This document shows positions 1 to 8,632 of a DNA stretch of 64,000 nucleotides, piece after piece. The notes beneath the pieces are model-generated. The model had not been told where the DNA came from, searched no databases, and saw nothing but the letters and a program-made list of their open reading frames with translations. The stretch's first letter is position 1; each line of letters begins with the position of its first letter. This stretch comes from Pseudorhodoferax aquiterrae (GTDB lineage: Bacteria > Pseudomonadota > Gammaproteobacteria > Burkholderiales > Burkholderiaceae_C), in the NCBI RefSeq assembly GCF_014652235.1, contig NZ_BMYK01000016.1:62001-126000 (forward strand). Reading direction: 5' to 3'. A program made the translations under genes and the position numbers.

Positions 1-1
1 C

Positions 2-1564
2 CACACCGAGCCCGCCACACGCCACGCCGCGGCCCAACGCCACCCGCCGCCGGACACGCTGACACCGGCCGACCGCTACGCGGAACTCTTCGAGGCGGTG
101 CAGCGCGCAGGTGTGTTCGCCGACAGCAAGACCTTTCCCGACTGCGCGCCGCGCGGTGCGCCCGAACAGATCCTCGCGGCCTACCGCCGAGACTGCACGG
201 CGCCGGGCTTCGACCTCGCCGCCTTCGTGGCCGCGCATTTCGAGCCCCAGCGGCCGGCGCTGGCCAGCCATGCCGGCGCGCCGGCGCAGGACCTGCGCGG
301 CCACATCGACGCACTGTGGGACGCGCTGACGCGCCACCCCGACCGGCACCCGCACCGCGGCTCGCTGCTGGCGCTGCCGCATCCCTACGTGGTGCCGGGC
401 GGGCGCTTCGTCGAGATGTACTACTGGGATTCGTACTTCACCATGCTGGGCCTGGCGGCCAGCGGCCGCACGCAGCTGCTGCATGCGATGACCGACAACT
501 TCGCCTACCTGATCGAGCGCTTCGGCCATGTGCCCAACGGCACGCGCACCTACTACCTGAGCCGCTCGCAGCCGCCGCTGTTCGCCTGCATGGCCGAGCT
601 CTGCGAGGGCTGCGGCGGCCAGGGCGCGCTGCGCTACCTGCCCCAGCTGCTGCGCGAACACGCCTTCTGGATGGACGGCGCCGACCGGCTGGCCCCGGGC
701 CAGGCCCACCGGCGCGTGGTGCGGCTGGCCGATGGCACGCTGCTCAACCGCTACTGGGACGACCGCGACCAGCCGCGCGAGGAGGCCTGGCGCGAGGACG
801 TGGCCACCGCCGCGGCGGCGCCGCAGCGGCCGGCGGCCGAGGTGTTCCGCGACCTGCGCGCCGCCGCCGAGTCGGGCTGGGACTTCAGCAGCCGCTGGCT
901 GGACGCCCCGGCGCCCGGCAGCGACCGGCTGCAGGCCCTGGCCAGCATCCGCACCACACGCATCCTGCCGGTGGACCTCAATGCGCTGCTGCACAAGCTG
1001 GAAAGCCGCATCGCCCACCTGGCCGCGCAGGCCGGCGACCACGCCACGGCGCGCGGGCACCAGGCCCTGGCCGACGCGCGCCACGCGGCCATGGACCGCT
1101 GGCTCTGGAACGAGGACGCAGGCGCCTGGCTCGACCTGGACTGGCCCGCGCAGCGGCCGCGCCCGGCCCTCAATGCCGCCACCGCCACACCGCTGTTCAC
1201 GCGCACGGCCAGTGCCGCGCAGGCGCGCCGGCTGGCCGACACGCTGGCGCGCCGCCTGCTCGTGCCAGGCGGCCTGGCCACGACCGAGCAATGCAGCGCC
1301 GAGCAATGGGACCGGCCCAACGGCTGGGCGCCGCTGCAATGGATCGCCGTCGAAGGCCTGGCCGCCTACGGCCTGGACGCACTGGCCGGCGAGATCCGCA
1401 CGCGCTGGCTGCGCACCGTGCAAGCGGTGTACGGCCGCGAGCACCGGCTGGTCGAGAAGTACGCGCTGCGGGCCCATCCCGAGGCCCAGGGCGGCAGCGG
1501 CGGCGAGTACCCGCTGCAGGACGGCTTCGGCTGGACCAATGGCGTCACGCGCCAATGGCTTTGA
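2..1564 (+). CDS. Trehalase (GH37), 5' end outside window
   Basis: The frame is open to the left edge, so the start codon lies outside the window; 520 codons are visible. Near the edge the protein reads TPADRYAELFEAVQ followed by FADSKTFPD, the usual N-terminal block of GH37 trehalases. Both family signatures are present: PGGRFVEMYYWDSY (about visible residue 133) and QWDRPNGWAP (about 435). A glycine-rich GGSGGEYPLQDGFGWTNGV segment precedes the C-terminus. The enzyme hydrolyses alpha,alpha-trehalose to two glucoses. Whether it is periplasmic (TreA) or cytoplasmic (TreF) cannot be decided without the N-terminus. Base composition matches the GC-rich backbone. Confidence 0.95.
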   Translation, partial: HTEPATRHAAAQRHPPPDTLTPADRYAELFEAVQRAGVFADSKTFPDCAPRGAPEQILAAYRRDCTAPGFDLAAFVAAHFEPQRPALASHAGAPAQDLRGHIDALWDALTRHPDRHPHRGSLLALPHPYVVPGGRFVEMYYWDSYFTMLGLAASGRTQLLHAMTDNFAYLIERFGHVPNGTRTYYLSRSQPPLFACMAELCEGCGGQGALRYLPQLLREHAFWMDGADRLAPGQAHRRVVRLADGTLLNRYWDDRDQPREEAWREDVATAAAAPQRPAAEVFRDLRAAAESGWDFSSRWLDAPAPGSDRLQALASIRTTRILPVDLNALLHKLESRIAHLAAQAGDHATARGHQALADARHAAMDRWLWNEDAGAWLDLDWPAQRPRPALNAATATPLFTRTASAAQARRLADTLARRLLVPGGLATTEQCSAEQWDRPNGWAPLQWIAVEGLAAYGLDALAGEIRTRWLRTVQAVYGREHRLVEKYALRAHPEAQGGSGGEYPLQDGFGWTNGVTRQWL

Positions 1565-1587
1565 GGCCGCGGCTACGATCGCGGCCC

Positions 1588-2142
1588 ATGCCGCATTCCC
1601 ATGAACCGCCCTGCGTCGCCCTGTACTGGGATTTCGAGAACCTGCACGCCGGCCTGGTCGAGGCCCGCGCGGGCGAAGGCCACTATGCCAAACCCGACGT
1701 GCGCTTCAAGCTGCAGGAGCCGCTCGTGGACGTGGCGGCCGTCACCGCTGCGGCCACCACGCAGGGCCCGCTGGCCATCCACCGCGCCTACTGCAACTGG
1801 CAGTTCTTCAGCCGCTACCGCGACGCGCTGATGCAGGCCGGCATGGACTTGGTGCAGATGTTCCCGCCCGGCGGCGCGGCCAAGAACGGCGCCGACATCC
1901 GGCTCAGCCTGGACGTGCTGGAGGACCTCGGGCGCTTCCCGCACATCCGCACCGTGGTGGTGGTGGGCGGCGACAGCGACTTCCTGCCGCTGGCGCAGAA
2001 GGTCCACGCGGCCGGCCGCCGGCTGGTGGGCGTGGGCACGCGGCCCAACACCAACCGCCACTGGGCCGGCAGCTGCGATGCCTTCCTCTGGTACGAGGAC
2101 CTGGTCGGCGGCGTGGCCGCCGAACCGGCACCAGGCGGCTGA
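1588..2142 (+). CDS. NYN (LabA/PIN-like) domain protein
   Basis: A 184-residue protein starts 24 nt after the trehalase stop. It shows the NYN-domain pattern: an N-terminal strand ending in YWDFEN (acidic Asp15 and Asn18), a central KNGADIRLSLDVLE helix, and a VVVVGGDSDFLPL strand-loop with two further aspartates. In PIN-like nucleases these acidic residues bind metal at the active site, so an RNA-processing or RNase role is likely but unproven here. Only the NYN domain is present; no OST-HTH or LOTUS extension is seen. The ATG at 1588 is the first start in frame before the domain. Its nearness to trehalase may reflect cotranscription, without an obvious functional link. Confidence 0.85.
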   Translation: MPHSHEPPCVALYWDFENLHAGLVEARAGEGHYAKPDVRFKLQEPLVDVAAVTAAATTQGPLAIHRAYCNWQFFSRYRDALMQAGMDLVQMFPPGGAAKNGADIRLSLDVLEDLGRFPHIRTVVVVGGDSDFLPLAQKVHAAGRRLVGVGTRPNTNRHWAGSCDAFLWYEDLVGGVAAEPAPGG

Positions 2143-2177
2143 ACGGGGACGCAAACACGGCTCCTATACTGGCCCGG

Positions 2178-3431
2178 ATGCAGACGACCGCCCCCGTCTC
2201 CACGCCCGACGTGCGCATGCGCGGCTTCACGCAGCGCGCCGAAGTGCCCACCGCACTGGCCTGGATCGACGCCCACACGCCCCGCCTCGCCAGCGAGTCC
2301 GTGGCCACCGAAGACGCCACCGGCCGCGTGCTCGCAGAGGATCTCGTCGCCCCCATCGCCGTGCCCGAGTTCGACCGCGCGGCCATGGACGGCTACGCGC
2401 TGCGCGGCGGCGAAACCACCGGTGCGGGCAACTACAACCCGCTGGAGTTCACGGTCGTGGGCCAGGCCTTCCCCGGCCGGCCGTTCGAGGGCGCCGTGCC
2501 CGCCGGCGCGGCCGTGCGCATCATGACCGGGGCCCCCGTGCCCGCGGGGCTGGACGCCGTGCTGCCCGCCGAGTACGCGCGCGAGGAACACGGCCGCGTG
2601 GCCGTGGCCCAGCCCGTCGCGCCCGGCCAGCACGTGGGCCGCGTGGGCGAGGACATCGCGCGCGGCAGCCCGGCGCTGGCCGCGGGCCGGCGGCTGCGGC
2701 CGCAGGATGCGGGCCTCATCGCCTCGCTGGGCCTGGCCTGGGTGCAGGTGCTGCGCCAGCCGCGCGTGCGCCTGCTGGTCACCGGCAACGAGGTGCGCGC
2801 GCCGGGCCAGGCCAAGGGCCCGCACGAGATCTACGACGCGAACTCGGTCACGCTGCGCGGCCTGGTGGCGCGCGACGGCGGCCTGCTCGCATCGCACCAG
2901 CGCCTGGGCGACGACCCGGAGCGCATCGGCGAGGCGCTGGCCGCGCCGGGGGCGGACGTGGTGCTGGTTTCGGGCGGCTCCAGCGTGGGCGCCGAAGACC
3001 ATGCGCCGCGGCTGCTGGCCCAGTTGGGCGAACTGGCCATCCACGGTGTCGCCATGCGCCCTTCGAGCCCGGCCGGCATGGGCCGCATCGGCACGGCGCT
3101 GGTGTTCCTGCTGCCGGGCAACCCGGTCTCCTGCCTCTGCGCCTACGACTTCTTCGCCGGCCGCGCCATCCGCCGCCTGGGCGGCCGGCCGGACGACTGG
3201 CCCTACCCGCGCGTGCAGGCCCGGCTCACGCGCAAGATCGTCTCGCAGGTCGGCCGCCTCGACTACGTGCGCGTGAAGCTCGGCGCCGACGGCGTGGAGC
3301 CCCTCGCGCTGTCGGGCGCCTCGGTGCTGAGCTCCACGGTGCGGGCCGACGGCTTCGTCGTCGTGCCGGCCGAGAGCGAGGGCCAGGGCGCCGGCAGCGA
3401 CGTGACCGTCCATCTCTACGCATGCCCTTGA
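2178..3431 (+). CDS. moeA: Molybdopterin molybdotransferase MoeA (first copy)
   Basis: The 417-residue protein has full-length MoeA architecture. An N-terminal block has VATEDATGRVLAEDL and FDRAAMDGYAL; a MogA-like core has VTGNEV, VSGGSSVGAEDH and the LLPGNPVS loop; a beta-barrel forms the C-terminus. MoeA inserts molybdate (or tungstate) into adenylylated molybdopterin to give the cofactor needed by the formate dehydrogenase encoded nearby. The next gene starts inside its last codons (10-nt overlap), so the two are probably translationally coupled. Having two MoeA genes in tandem may allow specialisation, for example one for Mo and one for W, but the sequence does not decide this. Confidence 0.95.
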   Translation: MQTTAPVSTPDVRMRGFTQRAEVPTALAWIDAHTPRLASESVATEDATGRVLAEDLVAPIAVPEFDRAAMDGYALRGGETTGAGNYNPLEFTVVGQAFPGRPFEGAVPAGAAVRIMTGAPVPAGLDAVLPAEYAREEHGRVAVAQPVAPGQHVGRVGEDIARGSPALAAGRRLRPQDAGLIASLGLAWVQVLRQPRVRLLVTGNEVRAPGQAKGPHEIYDANSVTLRGLVARDGGLLASHQRLGDDPERIGEALAAPGADVVLVSGGSSVGAEDHAPRLLAQLGELAIHGVAMRPSSPAGMGRIGTALVFLLPGNPVSCLCAYDFFAGRAIRRLGGRPDDWPYPRVQARLTRKIVSQVGRLDYVRVKLGADGVEPLALSGASVLSSTVRADGFVVVPAESEGQGAGSDVTVHLYACP

Positions 3432-5338
3432 CAGCCCAATCGCAGTTTCTCCATGTGCTCACGCGCGACGAGGCGGAGCGCCGCTTCCGCGAACACCTGA
3501 CACTCACGCCGCTGGGCGCCGAGACCGTGGCGCTGCACGCCGCACTGGGCAGGGTGCTGGCCGAGGACGTGGTGGCCACCGTCGACGTGCCCGGCTTCGA
3601 CCGCTCCAACGTGGACGGCTTCGCCGTGCAGGCCGCCGACACCTGGGGCGCGATGGAGGAAGAACCGCGCCGGCTGGCCCTCACGGCCGAGACGCTGGCG
3701 CCCGGCACGGTGCCGCAGGCCGAAGTGGTCGCGGGGCTGGCCACGGCGATCGCCACCGGCGGCATGCTGCCGCGCGGCGCCGACGCGGTGGTGATGGTGG
3801 AACACACCGACCTGGAAGGCGGCCGGCTGCTGCTGCGCCGCGCCGCCACCGCGGGCGAGAACGTGAGCTACGCCGGCACCGACATCGCGCGCGGCGAGAC
3901 CGTGCTGCGCGCGGGCCAGCCGCTCAGCTCGCGCGAGATCGGCGTGCTCGCGGCGCTGGGACTGGACCAGGTGCCCGTGCACCGCAGGCCGCGCGTGGCC
4001 ATCTTCTCCACCGGCAACGAGATCGTGGCGCCCGGCGCGCCGCTGCCCGTGGGCGCGGTGTACGACTCCAACGCCGCCATCCTCGCGGCCGCGGTCCAGG
4101 AGCTGGGTGGCGAGCCCGTGCGGCTGGGTGTGGTGCCCGACGACGAGGCCCGCCTCTCGCAAGCGTTGCGCCAGGGCCTGGAATGCGATGCGGTGGTGTT
4201 CTCGGGCGGCACCTCCAAGGGCGAGGGCGACCTGTCCTACCGCATCGTGGCCGCGCTGCAGGACCCCGGCATCGTCGCGCACGGCGTGGCGCTCAAGCCC
4301 GGCAAGCCGGTCTGCCTGGCCGTGACCCAGGGCAAGCCGGTGGTGGTCCTGCCGGGTTTTCCAACCTCTGCGGTGTTCACCTTCCACGAGTTCATGGCGC
4401 CCGTGCTGCGCGCCTTCGCCGGCCGGCCGCCCGAGCAGCGCCAGCTGGTGGACGCGACGCTGCCCCTGCGCGTGAACTCTGAACGCGGCCGCACCGAATA
4501 CCTGCTGGTCGGCCTGGTGCCCGGCGAGCAGGGCCTGGCGGCCTACCCCATGGGCAAGGGCTCGGGCTCGGTCACCACCTTCAGCGGTGCCGACGGTTTC
4601 ATCACCATCGGGCAGCACACCGAGATCCTCGACGCGGGCGCGGCCGTGCAGGTGCAGCTGCTGGGCCAGGGCTTGCAGGCGGCCGACCTGATCCTGGTCG
4701 GCAGCCACTGCGTGGGCCTGGACTGGCTGGCCGGCCAGCTCGTGCGCCAGGGCTTGCGCATCAAGAGCATGAGCGTGGGCAGCACGGGCGGCCTGATGGC
4801 GGCCCGGCGCGGCGAGTGCGACCTGGGCGGCATCCACCTGATGGACCCGGCCACGGGCCACTACAACACCCATCTGCTGACGCCCGCGCTGGAGCTGGTG
4901 CCGGGCTATGGCCGCATGCAGGGCATCGTCTACCGCCAAAGCGACGCGCGCTTCGAAGGCTTTGATGCGGCCACGGCCATCGCCGCGGCGCTTGGCGACG
5001 CCGGCTGCGTGATGGTCAACCGCAATGCCGGCAGCGGCACGCGCATCCTGATCGACCGGCTGCTCGGCGGCGCGCAGCCGGCCGGCTACGGCGTGCAGAC
5101 CAAGTCGCACAACGCCGTGGCGGTGGCCGTGGCGCAGGGCCGCGCCGACTGGGGCCTGGCCATCGACACGGTGGCGCGCCAGTACGGGCTGGGCTTCATT
5201 CCCGTGCAGGAGGAGCGCTACGACTTCGTGCTGCCCCGGGACCGGCTGGCGCGCGCGCCCGTGCAGGCCTTCCTCGCGCTGCTGCGCTCGGACGCGGCAC
5301 GCGCCGCGCTGCGCGAACGGGGCTTTCGCGTCGATTAA
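3422..5338 (+). CDS. MoeA fused to C-terminal periplasmic-binding-protein-like domain
   Basis: This 638-residue protein starts at the ATG overlapping the previous stop. Residues about 1-410 are a second MoeA, with FDRSNVDGFAV, FSTGNEI, FSGGTSKGEGD and VLPGFPTSAVF. Residues about 420-638 are a type 2 binding-protein-like domain of the kind linked to molybdate regulators (PBP_like). It contains LVGSHCVGLDWL, GSTGGLMAARRGECDLGG, NRNAGSGTRILID and DWGLAIDTVA. MoeA-PBP fusions are known in bacteria and archaea. The extra domain may capture or sense the oxyanion for insertion, which is inference. The same type of domain recurs in the regulator at 6309. It is clearly distinct from the first MoeA rather than a recent duplicate. 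Confidence 0.93.
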   Translation: MPLTAQSQFLHVLTRDEAERRFREHLTLTPLGAETVALHAALGRVLAEDVVATVDVPGFDRSNVDGFAVQAADTWGAMEEEPRRLALTAETLAPGTVPQAEVVAGLATAIATGGMLPRGADAVVMVEHTDLEGGRLLLRRAATAGENVSYAGTDIARGETVLRAGQPLSSREIGVLAALGLDQVPVHRRPRVAIFSTGNEIVAPGAPLPVGAVYDSNAAILAAAVQELGGEPVRLGVVPDDEARLSQALRQGLECDAVVFSGGTSKGEGDLSYRIVAALQDPGIVAHGVALKPGKPVCLAVTQGKPVVVLPGFPTSAVFTFHEFMAPVLRAFAGRPPEQRQLVDATLPLRVNSERGRTEYLLVGLVPGEQGLAAYPMGKGSGSVTTFSGADGFITIGQHTEILDAGAAVQVQLLGQGLQAADLILVGSHCVGLDWLAGQLVRQGLRIKSMSVGSTGGLMAARRGECDLGGIHLMDPATGHYNTHLLTPALELVPGYGRMQGIVYRQSDARFEGFDAATAIAAALGDAGCVMVNRNAGSGTRILIDRLLGGAQPAGYGVQTKSHNAVAVAVAQGRADWGLAIDTVARQYGLGFIPVQEERYDFVLPRDRLARAPVQAFLALLRSDAARAALRERGFRVD

Positions 5339-5420
5339 GAGGGGCTGACATGGCGGCGCCTATGCAGCGCCGTTCCTATCGCGCAGCGCGAGGCGGGCCA
5401 CCAGAATCGGCCCTCCTCTT
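5337..5420 (+). promoter_or_regulatory. Candidate structured RNA leader of tupA
   Basis: The 104-nt gap before tupA can fold into a closed multi-branch structure. AAGAGG (5337-5342, overlapping the previous stop) pairs with CCTCTT (5415-5420). Inside lie CGGCGC/GCGCCG (5354-5359 with 5367-5372, 7-nt loop), TCGC/GCGA (5379-5382 with 5388-5391), and GGGCC/GGCCC (5395-5399 with 5409-5413, 9-nt loop). This was folded by eye in GC-rich DNA, where helices arise easily. A Moco/Tuco-type riboswitch or another metal-linked leader is possible given the downstream gene, but no known consensus was recognised. Confidence 0.3.
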
Positions 5421-5442
5421 CCCTTCCAAGGCACCCGACCCG

Positions 5443-6261
5443 ATGCTGCTGCGCCAACGCCTCCTGCTCCTCGCCCTGCCCGCCGCCCTGCTCGCCTGCG
5501 CCGCCCAGGCGCAGGAGAAGTTCATCGTGCTGGCCTCGACCACCTCGACCGAGCAGTCCGGCCTGTTCAAGCACCTGCTGCCGCAGTTCACGCAGGCCAG
5601 CGGCACGGCCGTGCGCGTGGTGGCCGTGGGCACCGGCCAGGCGCTGGACATGGCGCGCCGCGGGGATGCAGACGCGCTGTTCGTGCACGACCAGCCGGCC
5701 GAGCAGAAGTTCGTGGCCGAGGGCTTCGGCCAGGAGCGCCGCGCCGTCATGTACAACGACTTCGTGCTGATCGGCCCCCGTGCCGACCCGGCCGGCACGC
5801 GCGGCAACGCCATCGCCGCCGCGCTCCAGCGGCTGGCCGACACGGGCGCGGACTTCGTCTCGCGCGGCGACAACAGCGGCACCCATGCGGCGGAGCTGCG
5901 CCAGTGGAAGCTGGCCGGCGTCGACCTGGCCGCCGCCAAGCCCGCCGGCTACAAGGAATGCGGCTGCGGCATGGGCCAGGCGCTCAACATCGCGGCCTCC
6001 ACGGGCGCCTACGTGCTGGCCGACCGGGGCACCTGGCTCAGCTTCAAGAACCGCGCCGACCTGGGCATCCTGGTCGAAGGCGACAAGCAGCTGTTCAACC
6101 AGTACGGCGTGATCGTGGTCAACCCAGCCAGGCATCCGCATGTGAAGAAGGAGCTGGCCCAGGGCTTCGCCGACTGGGTGGTCTCGCCGGCGGGGCAGGC
6201 CGCCATCGCCTCCTACACCATCGGCGGCGAGCAGCTGTTCTTCCCGAACGCGACGCAGTGA
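5443..6261 (+). CDS. tupA: Tungstate/molybdate ABC transporter substrate-binding protein (TupA-like)
   Basis: The 272-residue precursor starts at ATG 5443, which gives a clean signal peptide (MLLRQRLLLLALPAALLACAAQAQ) ending at AQAQ-EK. The mature protein begins with the TupA-type oxyanion motif VLASTTSTEQSGL and contains VGTGQALDMARRGDADALFVHD, SRGDNSGTHAAEL and ECGCGMGQALNIA, all typical of TupA/WtpA-like binding proteins. It should bind tungstate (or molybdate) in the periplasm. No permease or ATPase gene follows directly. The likely partner is the permease-ATPase fusion at 18768, on the far side of the formate dehydrogenase genes. The preceding gap may carry a structured leader. Confidence 0.92.
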   Translation: MLLRQRLLLLALPAALLACAAQAQEKFIVLASTTSTEQSGLFKHLLPQFTQASGTAVRVVAVGTGQALDMARRGDADALFVHDQPAEQKFVAEGFGQERRAVMYNDFVLIGPRADPAGTRGNAIAAALQRLADTGADFVSRGDNSGTHAAELRQWKLAGVDLAAAKPAGYKECGCGMGQALNIAASTGAYVLADRGTWLSFKNRADLGILVEGDKQLFNQYGVIVVNPARHPHVKKELAQGFADWVVSPAGQAAIASYTIGGEQLFFPNATQ

Positions 6262-6308
6262 ACGCGGGTGGCCATGGGACACTGCGCCCCCCTCAGCCCG
6301 CTCCGCCC

Positions 6309-7427
6309 ATGCCTACCACCCGCCGCGGCATCCACCTGCGCTACACCTTCGAGACCGCCGCGACGCCGGGCCAGCAACGCGCCGAGATCGAGAACCCCTT
6401 GTTCGACCTGCTCTCGGCCGTGCAGGCCGAAGGCTCCATCAGCGGCGCCGCGCGGGCGCTGGACAGTTCCTACCGGCATGCCTGGGGCGCGCTCAAGCAT
6501 TGGGAGGAGGTGCTGGGCGCGCCATTGGTGCTCTGGGGCCAGGGCCGCCACGCGCGGCTGACGCCGTTCGCGCAGCGCCTGCTGTGGGCCGAGCGCCAGG
6601 CCCGCGTGCGCATGAGGCCGCACGTGGAGGCGCTGCGCGCCGAACTCGCGCGCGTGTTCGCACTCGCCGACGATGCGGCACTGCAGGTGCTGGAGATCTT
6701 CGCCAGCCACGACCTGGGCCTGCCGCAGCTGCAGGCCCTGGCCGAGGAGCACGACGGGCTGCACATCGCCCTGCGCTTCGCCGGCAGCCAGGAGGCGCTG
6801 CGCGCGCTGGGCGAGGGCCGCTGCCGCGTCGCCGGCTTCCATGTGGCGCAGGGCGCCGCGCCGGACAGCGTGATGGTGCGCGCGCTGCGCCAGCTGCTGC
6901 AGCCCGGCGCGCACCAGCTGATCGGCAGCCACTGGCGGCGCAAGGGCTGGATCTGGCGTCCCGGCGAGGAGCGGCCCGCGGGCATCGCCGCGCTGGGCAG
7001 CGGCCGCTGGCGCTTCGTCGCGCGCCAGCCGGCCTCGGGCACGCGGCTGTTGACGGACCACCTGCTCGCCCAAGCCGGCGTGGCACCCGAGCAGGTGCCG
7101 GGCTACACCACCCACATGGAAGACACGCACGTGGCCGTGGCGGCGGCGATCGCCAGCGGCGCCGCCGACGTGGGCATCGGCATCGAGGCGGCGGCCGCCG
7201 AGGCGGGCCTCGCGTTCGCGCCGCTGGTCGACGAGAACTACTACCTGCTGTGCCACCAGGACGACCTGGAAACGCCGCCGCTGCTGGCACTGCGCGCGCG
7301 CCTGGCTTCGCCAGCCTGGGCCGAGGCGCTGGCCCGGTTGCCGGGCTACGGCGTGCAGCAGCCGGGCGACGTGCTGTCGCTCACCGGGGCGCTGCCCTGG
7401 TGGCCCGACATGCGGCCGAAGAAGTGA
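6309..7427 (+). CDS. ModE-like HTH regulator with C-terminal PBP-like domain
   Basis: This 372-residue protein starts 47 nt after tupA. Residues about 20-110 form a ModE/LysR-type winged HTH, with FDLLSAVQAEGSISGAARALDSSYRHAWGALKHWE followed by RLTPFAQRLLWAERQ. The rest is a binding-protein-like fold with LLQPGAHQLIGSHWRRKGWIW, VARQPASGTRLLTDHLL, THMEDTHVAVAAAIASGAADVGIGIEAAA and YYLLC. It lacks the Mop domains of classical ModE, so the PBP-like domain is the likely molybdate or tungstate sensor. It is a strong candidate to control tupA, the fused transporter and the fdh genes. Confidence 0.88.
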   Translation: MPTTRRGIHLRYTFETAATPGQQRAEIENPLFDLLSAVQAEGSISGAARALDSSYRHAWGALKHWEEVLGAPLVLWGQGRHARLTPFAQRLLWAERQARVRMRPHVEALRAELARVFALADDAALQVLEIFASHDLGLPQLQALAEEHDGLHIALRFAGSQEALRALGEGRCRVAGFHVAQGAAPDSVMVRALRQLLQPGAHQLIGSHWRRKGWIWRPGEERPAGIAALGSGRWRFVARQPASGTRLLTDHLLAQAGVAPEQVPGYTTHMEDTHVAVAAAIASGAADVGIGIEAAAAEAGLAFAPLVDENYYLLCHQDDLETPPLLALRARLASPAWAEALARLPGYGVQQPGDVLSLTGALPWWPDMRPKK

Positions 7428-7430
7428 GCC

Positions 7431-8030
7431 TCAGCGCTGCAGCTGCTGCAGTTCCTGCGGCGTGTTGGCGTTGAAGAAGGCCGCCGCATCGTCGAACACC
7501 ACCTCGGTCTTGCGGTGGCGGCCGGCCCACAGGCCGAACTTGCGCTCGCCCGTGTGCAGGAAGGCCACCAGGCTCTCGACCAGGTCGGTGCGCAGCAGGC
7601 AGAACACGGGCTGGGCACGCCTCTGGCCGTCTTCCAGCGTGGCCGCCATGGCGATCTCGGCGTCCTGCGCGGCGGCGGCCGCGGCCAGGCGTTCGACCAG
7701 GTCGGTCGGGAAGTCCGGCGTGTCGCAGGGCACGGTGACGAGCCAGGGCGTCTCGGCATGCTCCAGGCCCGTCAGCAGGCCGGCCAGCGGGCCCGCGTAG
7801 CCCTCCACCGAATCGGGCCAGACCGGCACGCCCATGGCCTCGTAGGCCGACAGGTTGCGGTTGGCGCTCAGCATGCTGTTGCCCACCTGCGGCTGCAGGC
7901 GCAGCAGCGCATGCAGGGCCAGCGGCATGCCGCGGTGGTTCTGCAGGCCCTTGTCGACGCCGCCCATGCGGCTGCCGCGGCCGCCGGCCAGCACCAGGCC
8001 GGTGATGTCTTCGCGTGCGATGGTGTTCAT
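7431..8030 (-). CDS. mobA: Molybdenum cofactor guanylyltransferase MobA
   Basis: The 199-residue protein begins MNTIARED and carries the nucleotidyltransferase signature [18 protein letters not shown] at residues about 12-29. [19 protein letters not shown] and VPCDTPDFP (metal-binding Asp) follow. MobA transfers GMP from GTP to Mo-molybdopterin, giving the bis-MGD form used by DMSO-reductase-family enzymes such as the FDH here. Its start codon overlaps the stop of the chaperone gene upstream (ATGA, 8027-8030). It is the last gene of a leftward operon and converges with the HTH regulator, leaving only a few bases between their stops. Confidence 0.95.
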   Translation of the reverse strand: MNTIAREDITGLVLAGGRGSRMGGVDKGLQNHRGMPLALHALLRLQPQVGNSMLSANRNLSAYEAMGVPVWPDSVEGYAGPLAGLLTGLEHAETPWLVTVPCDTPDFPTDLVERLAAAAAAQDAEIAMAATLEDGQRRAQPVFCLLRTDLVESLVAFLHTGERKFGLWAGRHRKTEVVFDDAAAFFNANTPQELQQLQR

Positions 8031-8632
8031 GTGTCGATGAGGTCGAAGGCCTGCGTCTCCACGTCGACGAAGGCCAGTGTCATGGCCGCGATGGCACGCC
8101 ACAGCTGCGCGGCGGGTTGCGCCTCGACCGCCTCGCACAACGGCGCGATCCACGGCTGCACGTGGGCCCGGAAGAAGTCGCGCTGCTGCGCCAGGTTGCC
8201 CTGCGCCACGCCCTCGCCCGCGATCAGGTAGCGCATGACCTCGAGCACGTAGGACACGTGGTCCTCGGTCTCGAACTGCGCGGCATCGCGCGTGAGACCC
8301 AGGGCCGCCAAGTCCTCGCGCAGGCGCGCCAGCGGCTTCTCGTTAACGAAGCCCGCGAGAAAGAACGAGGCGTAGGGGAAGACCTCGGGCTTGCCCACGC
8401 CCTGGAACAGCGCGGCGAACTCGTCCTGGGCGGAGGCCGGCGTGGCGGCGCGCATCTGCGCCACGAGCGACTGCCATGGCGCTTCGAGGAAGCTGCCGGG
8501 CTCGGGCGCCTCGGTCACGGCCAGCCGGAACTGCGCCAACAGGGCCGCATCGGGGGGCGCCAGCCACAGGCGCGCGAGCAGGCCGTAGAGCTCGGCCCGC
8601 GCGATTTCTTCGCTGAAGGTCTCGGTGGTCAC
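8027..8632 (-). CDS. TorD/DmsD-family molybdoenzyme chaperone
   Basis: The 201-residue, alpha-helical protein starts at GTG 8632, overlapping the upstream stop (GTGA). It shows TorD-family features: an N-terminal [21 protein letters not shown] helix, a central [23 protein letters not shown] segment with the family's Y/F-x-S-F pattern, and [17 protein letters not shown]. Such chaperones bind the Tat signal and protect the apo-catalytic subunit until bis-MGD is inserted. FdhA (12221) is the obvious client. The ATGA and GTGA overlaps on both sides point to tight translational coupling in the mobA-torD-polyferredoxin operon. Confidence 0.88.
   Translation of the reverse strand: MTTETFSEEIARAELYGLLARLWLAPPDAALLAQFRLAVTEAPEPGSFLEAPWQSLVAQMRAATPASAQDEFAALFQGVGKPEVFPYASFFLAGFVNEKPLARLREDLAALGLTRDAAQFETEDHVSYVLEVMRYLIAGEGVAQGNLAQQRDFFRAHVQPWIAPLCEAVEAQPAAQLWRAIAAMTLAFVDVETQAFDLIDT

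Noticed and set aside
3416-5110. Long minus-strand frame opposite the MoeA fusion
   Set aside because: Shadow frame with skewed composition and no family features.
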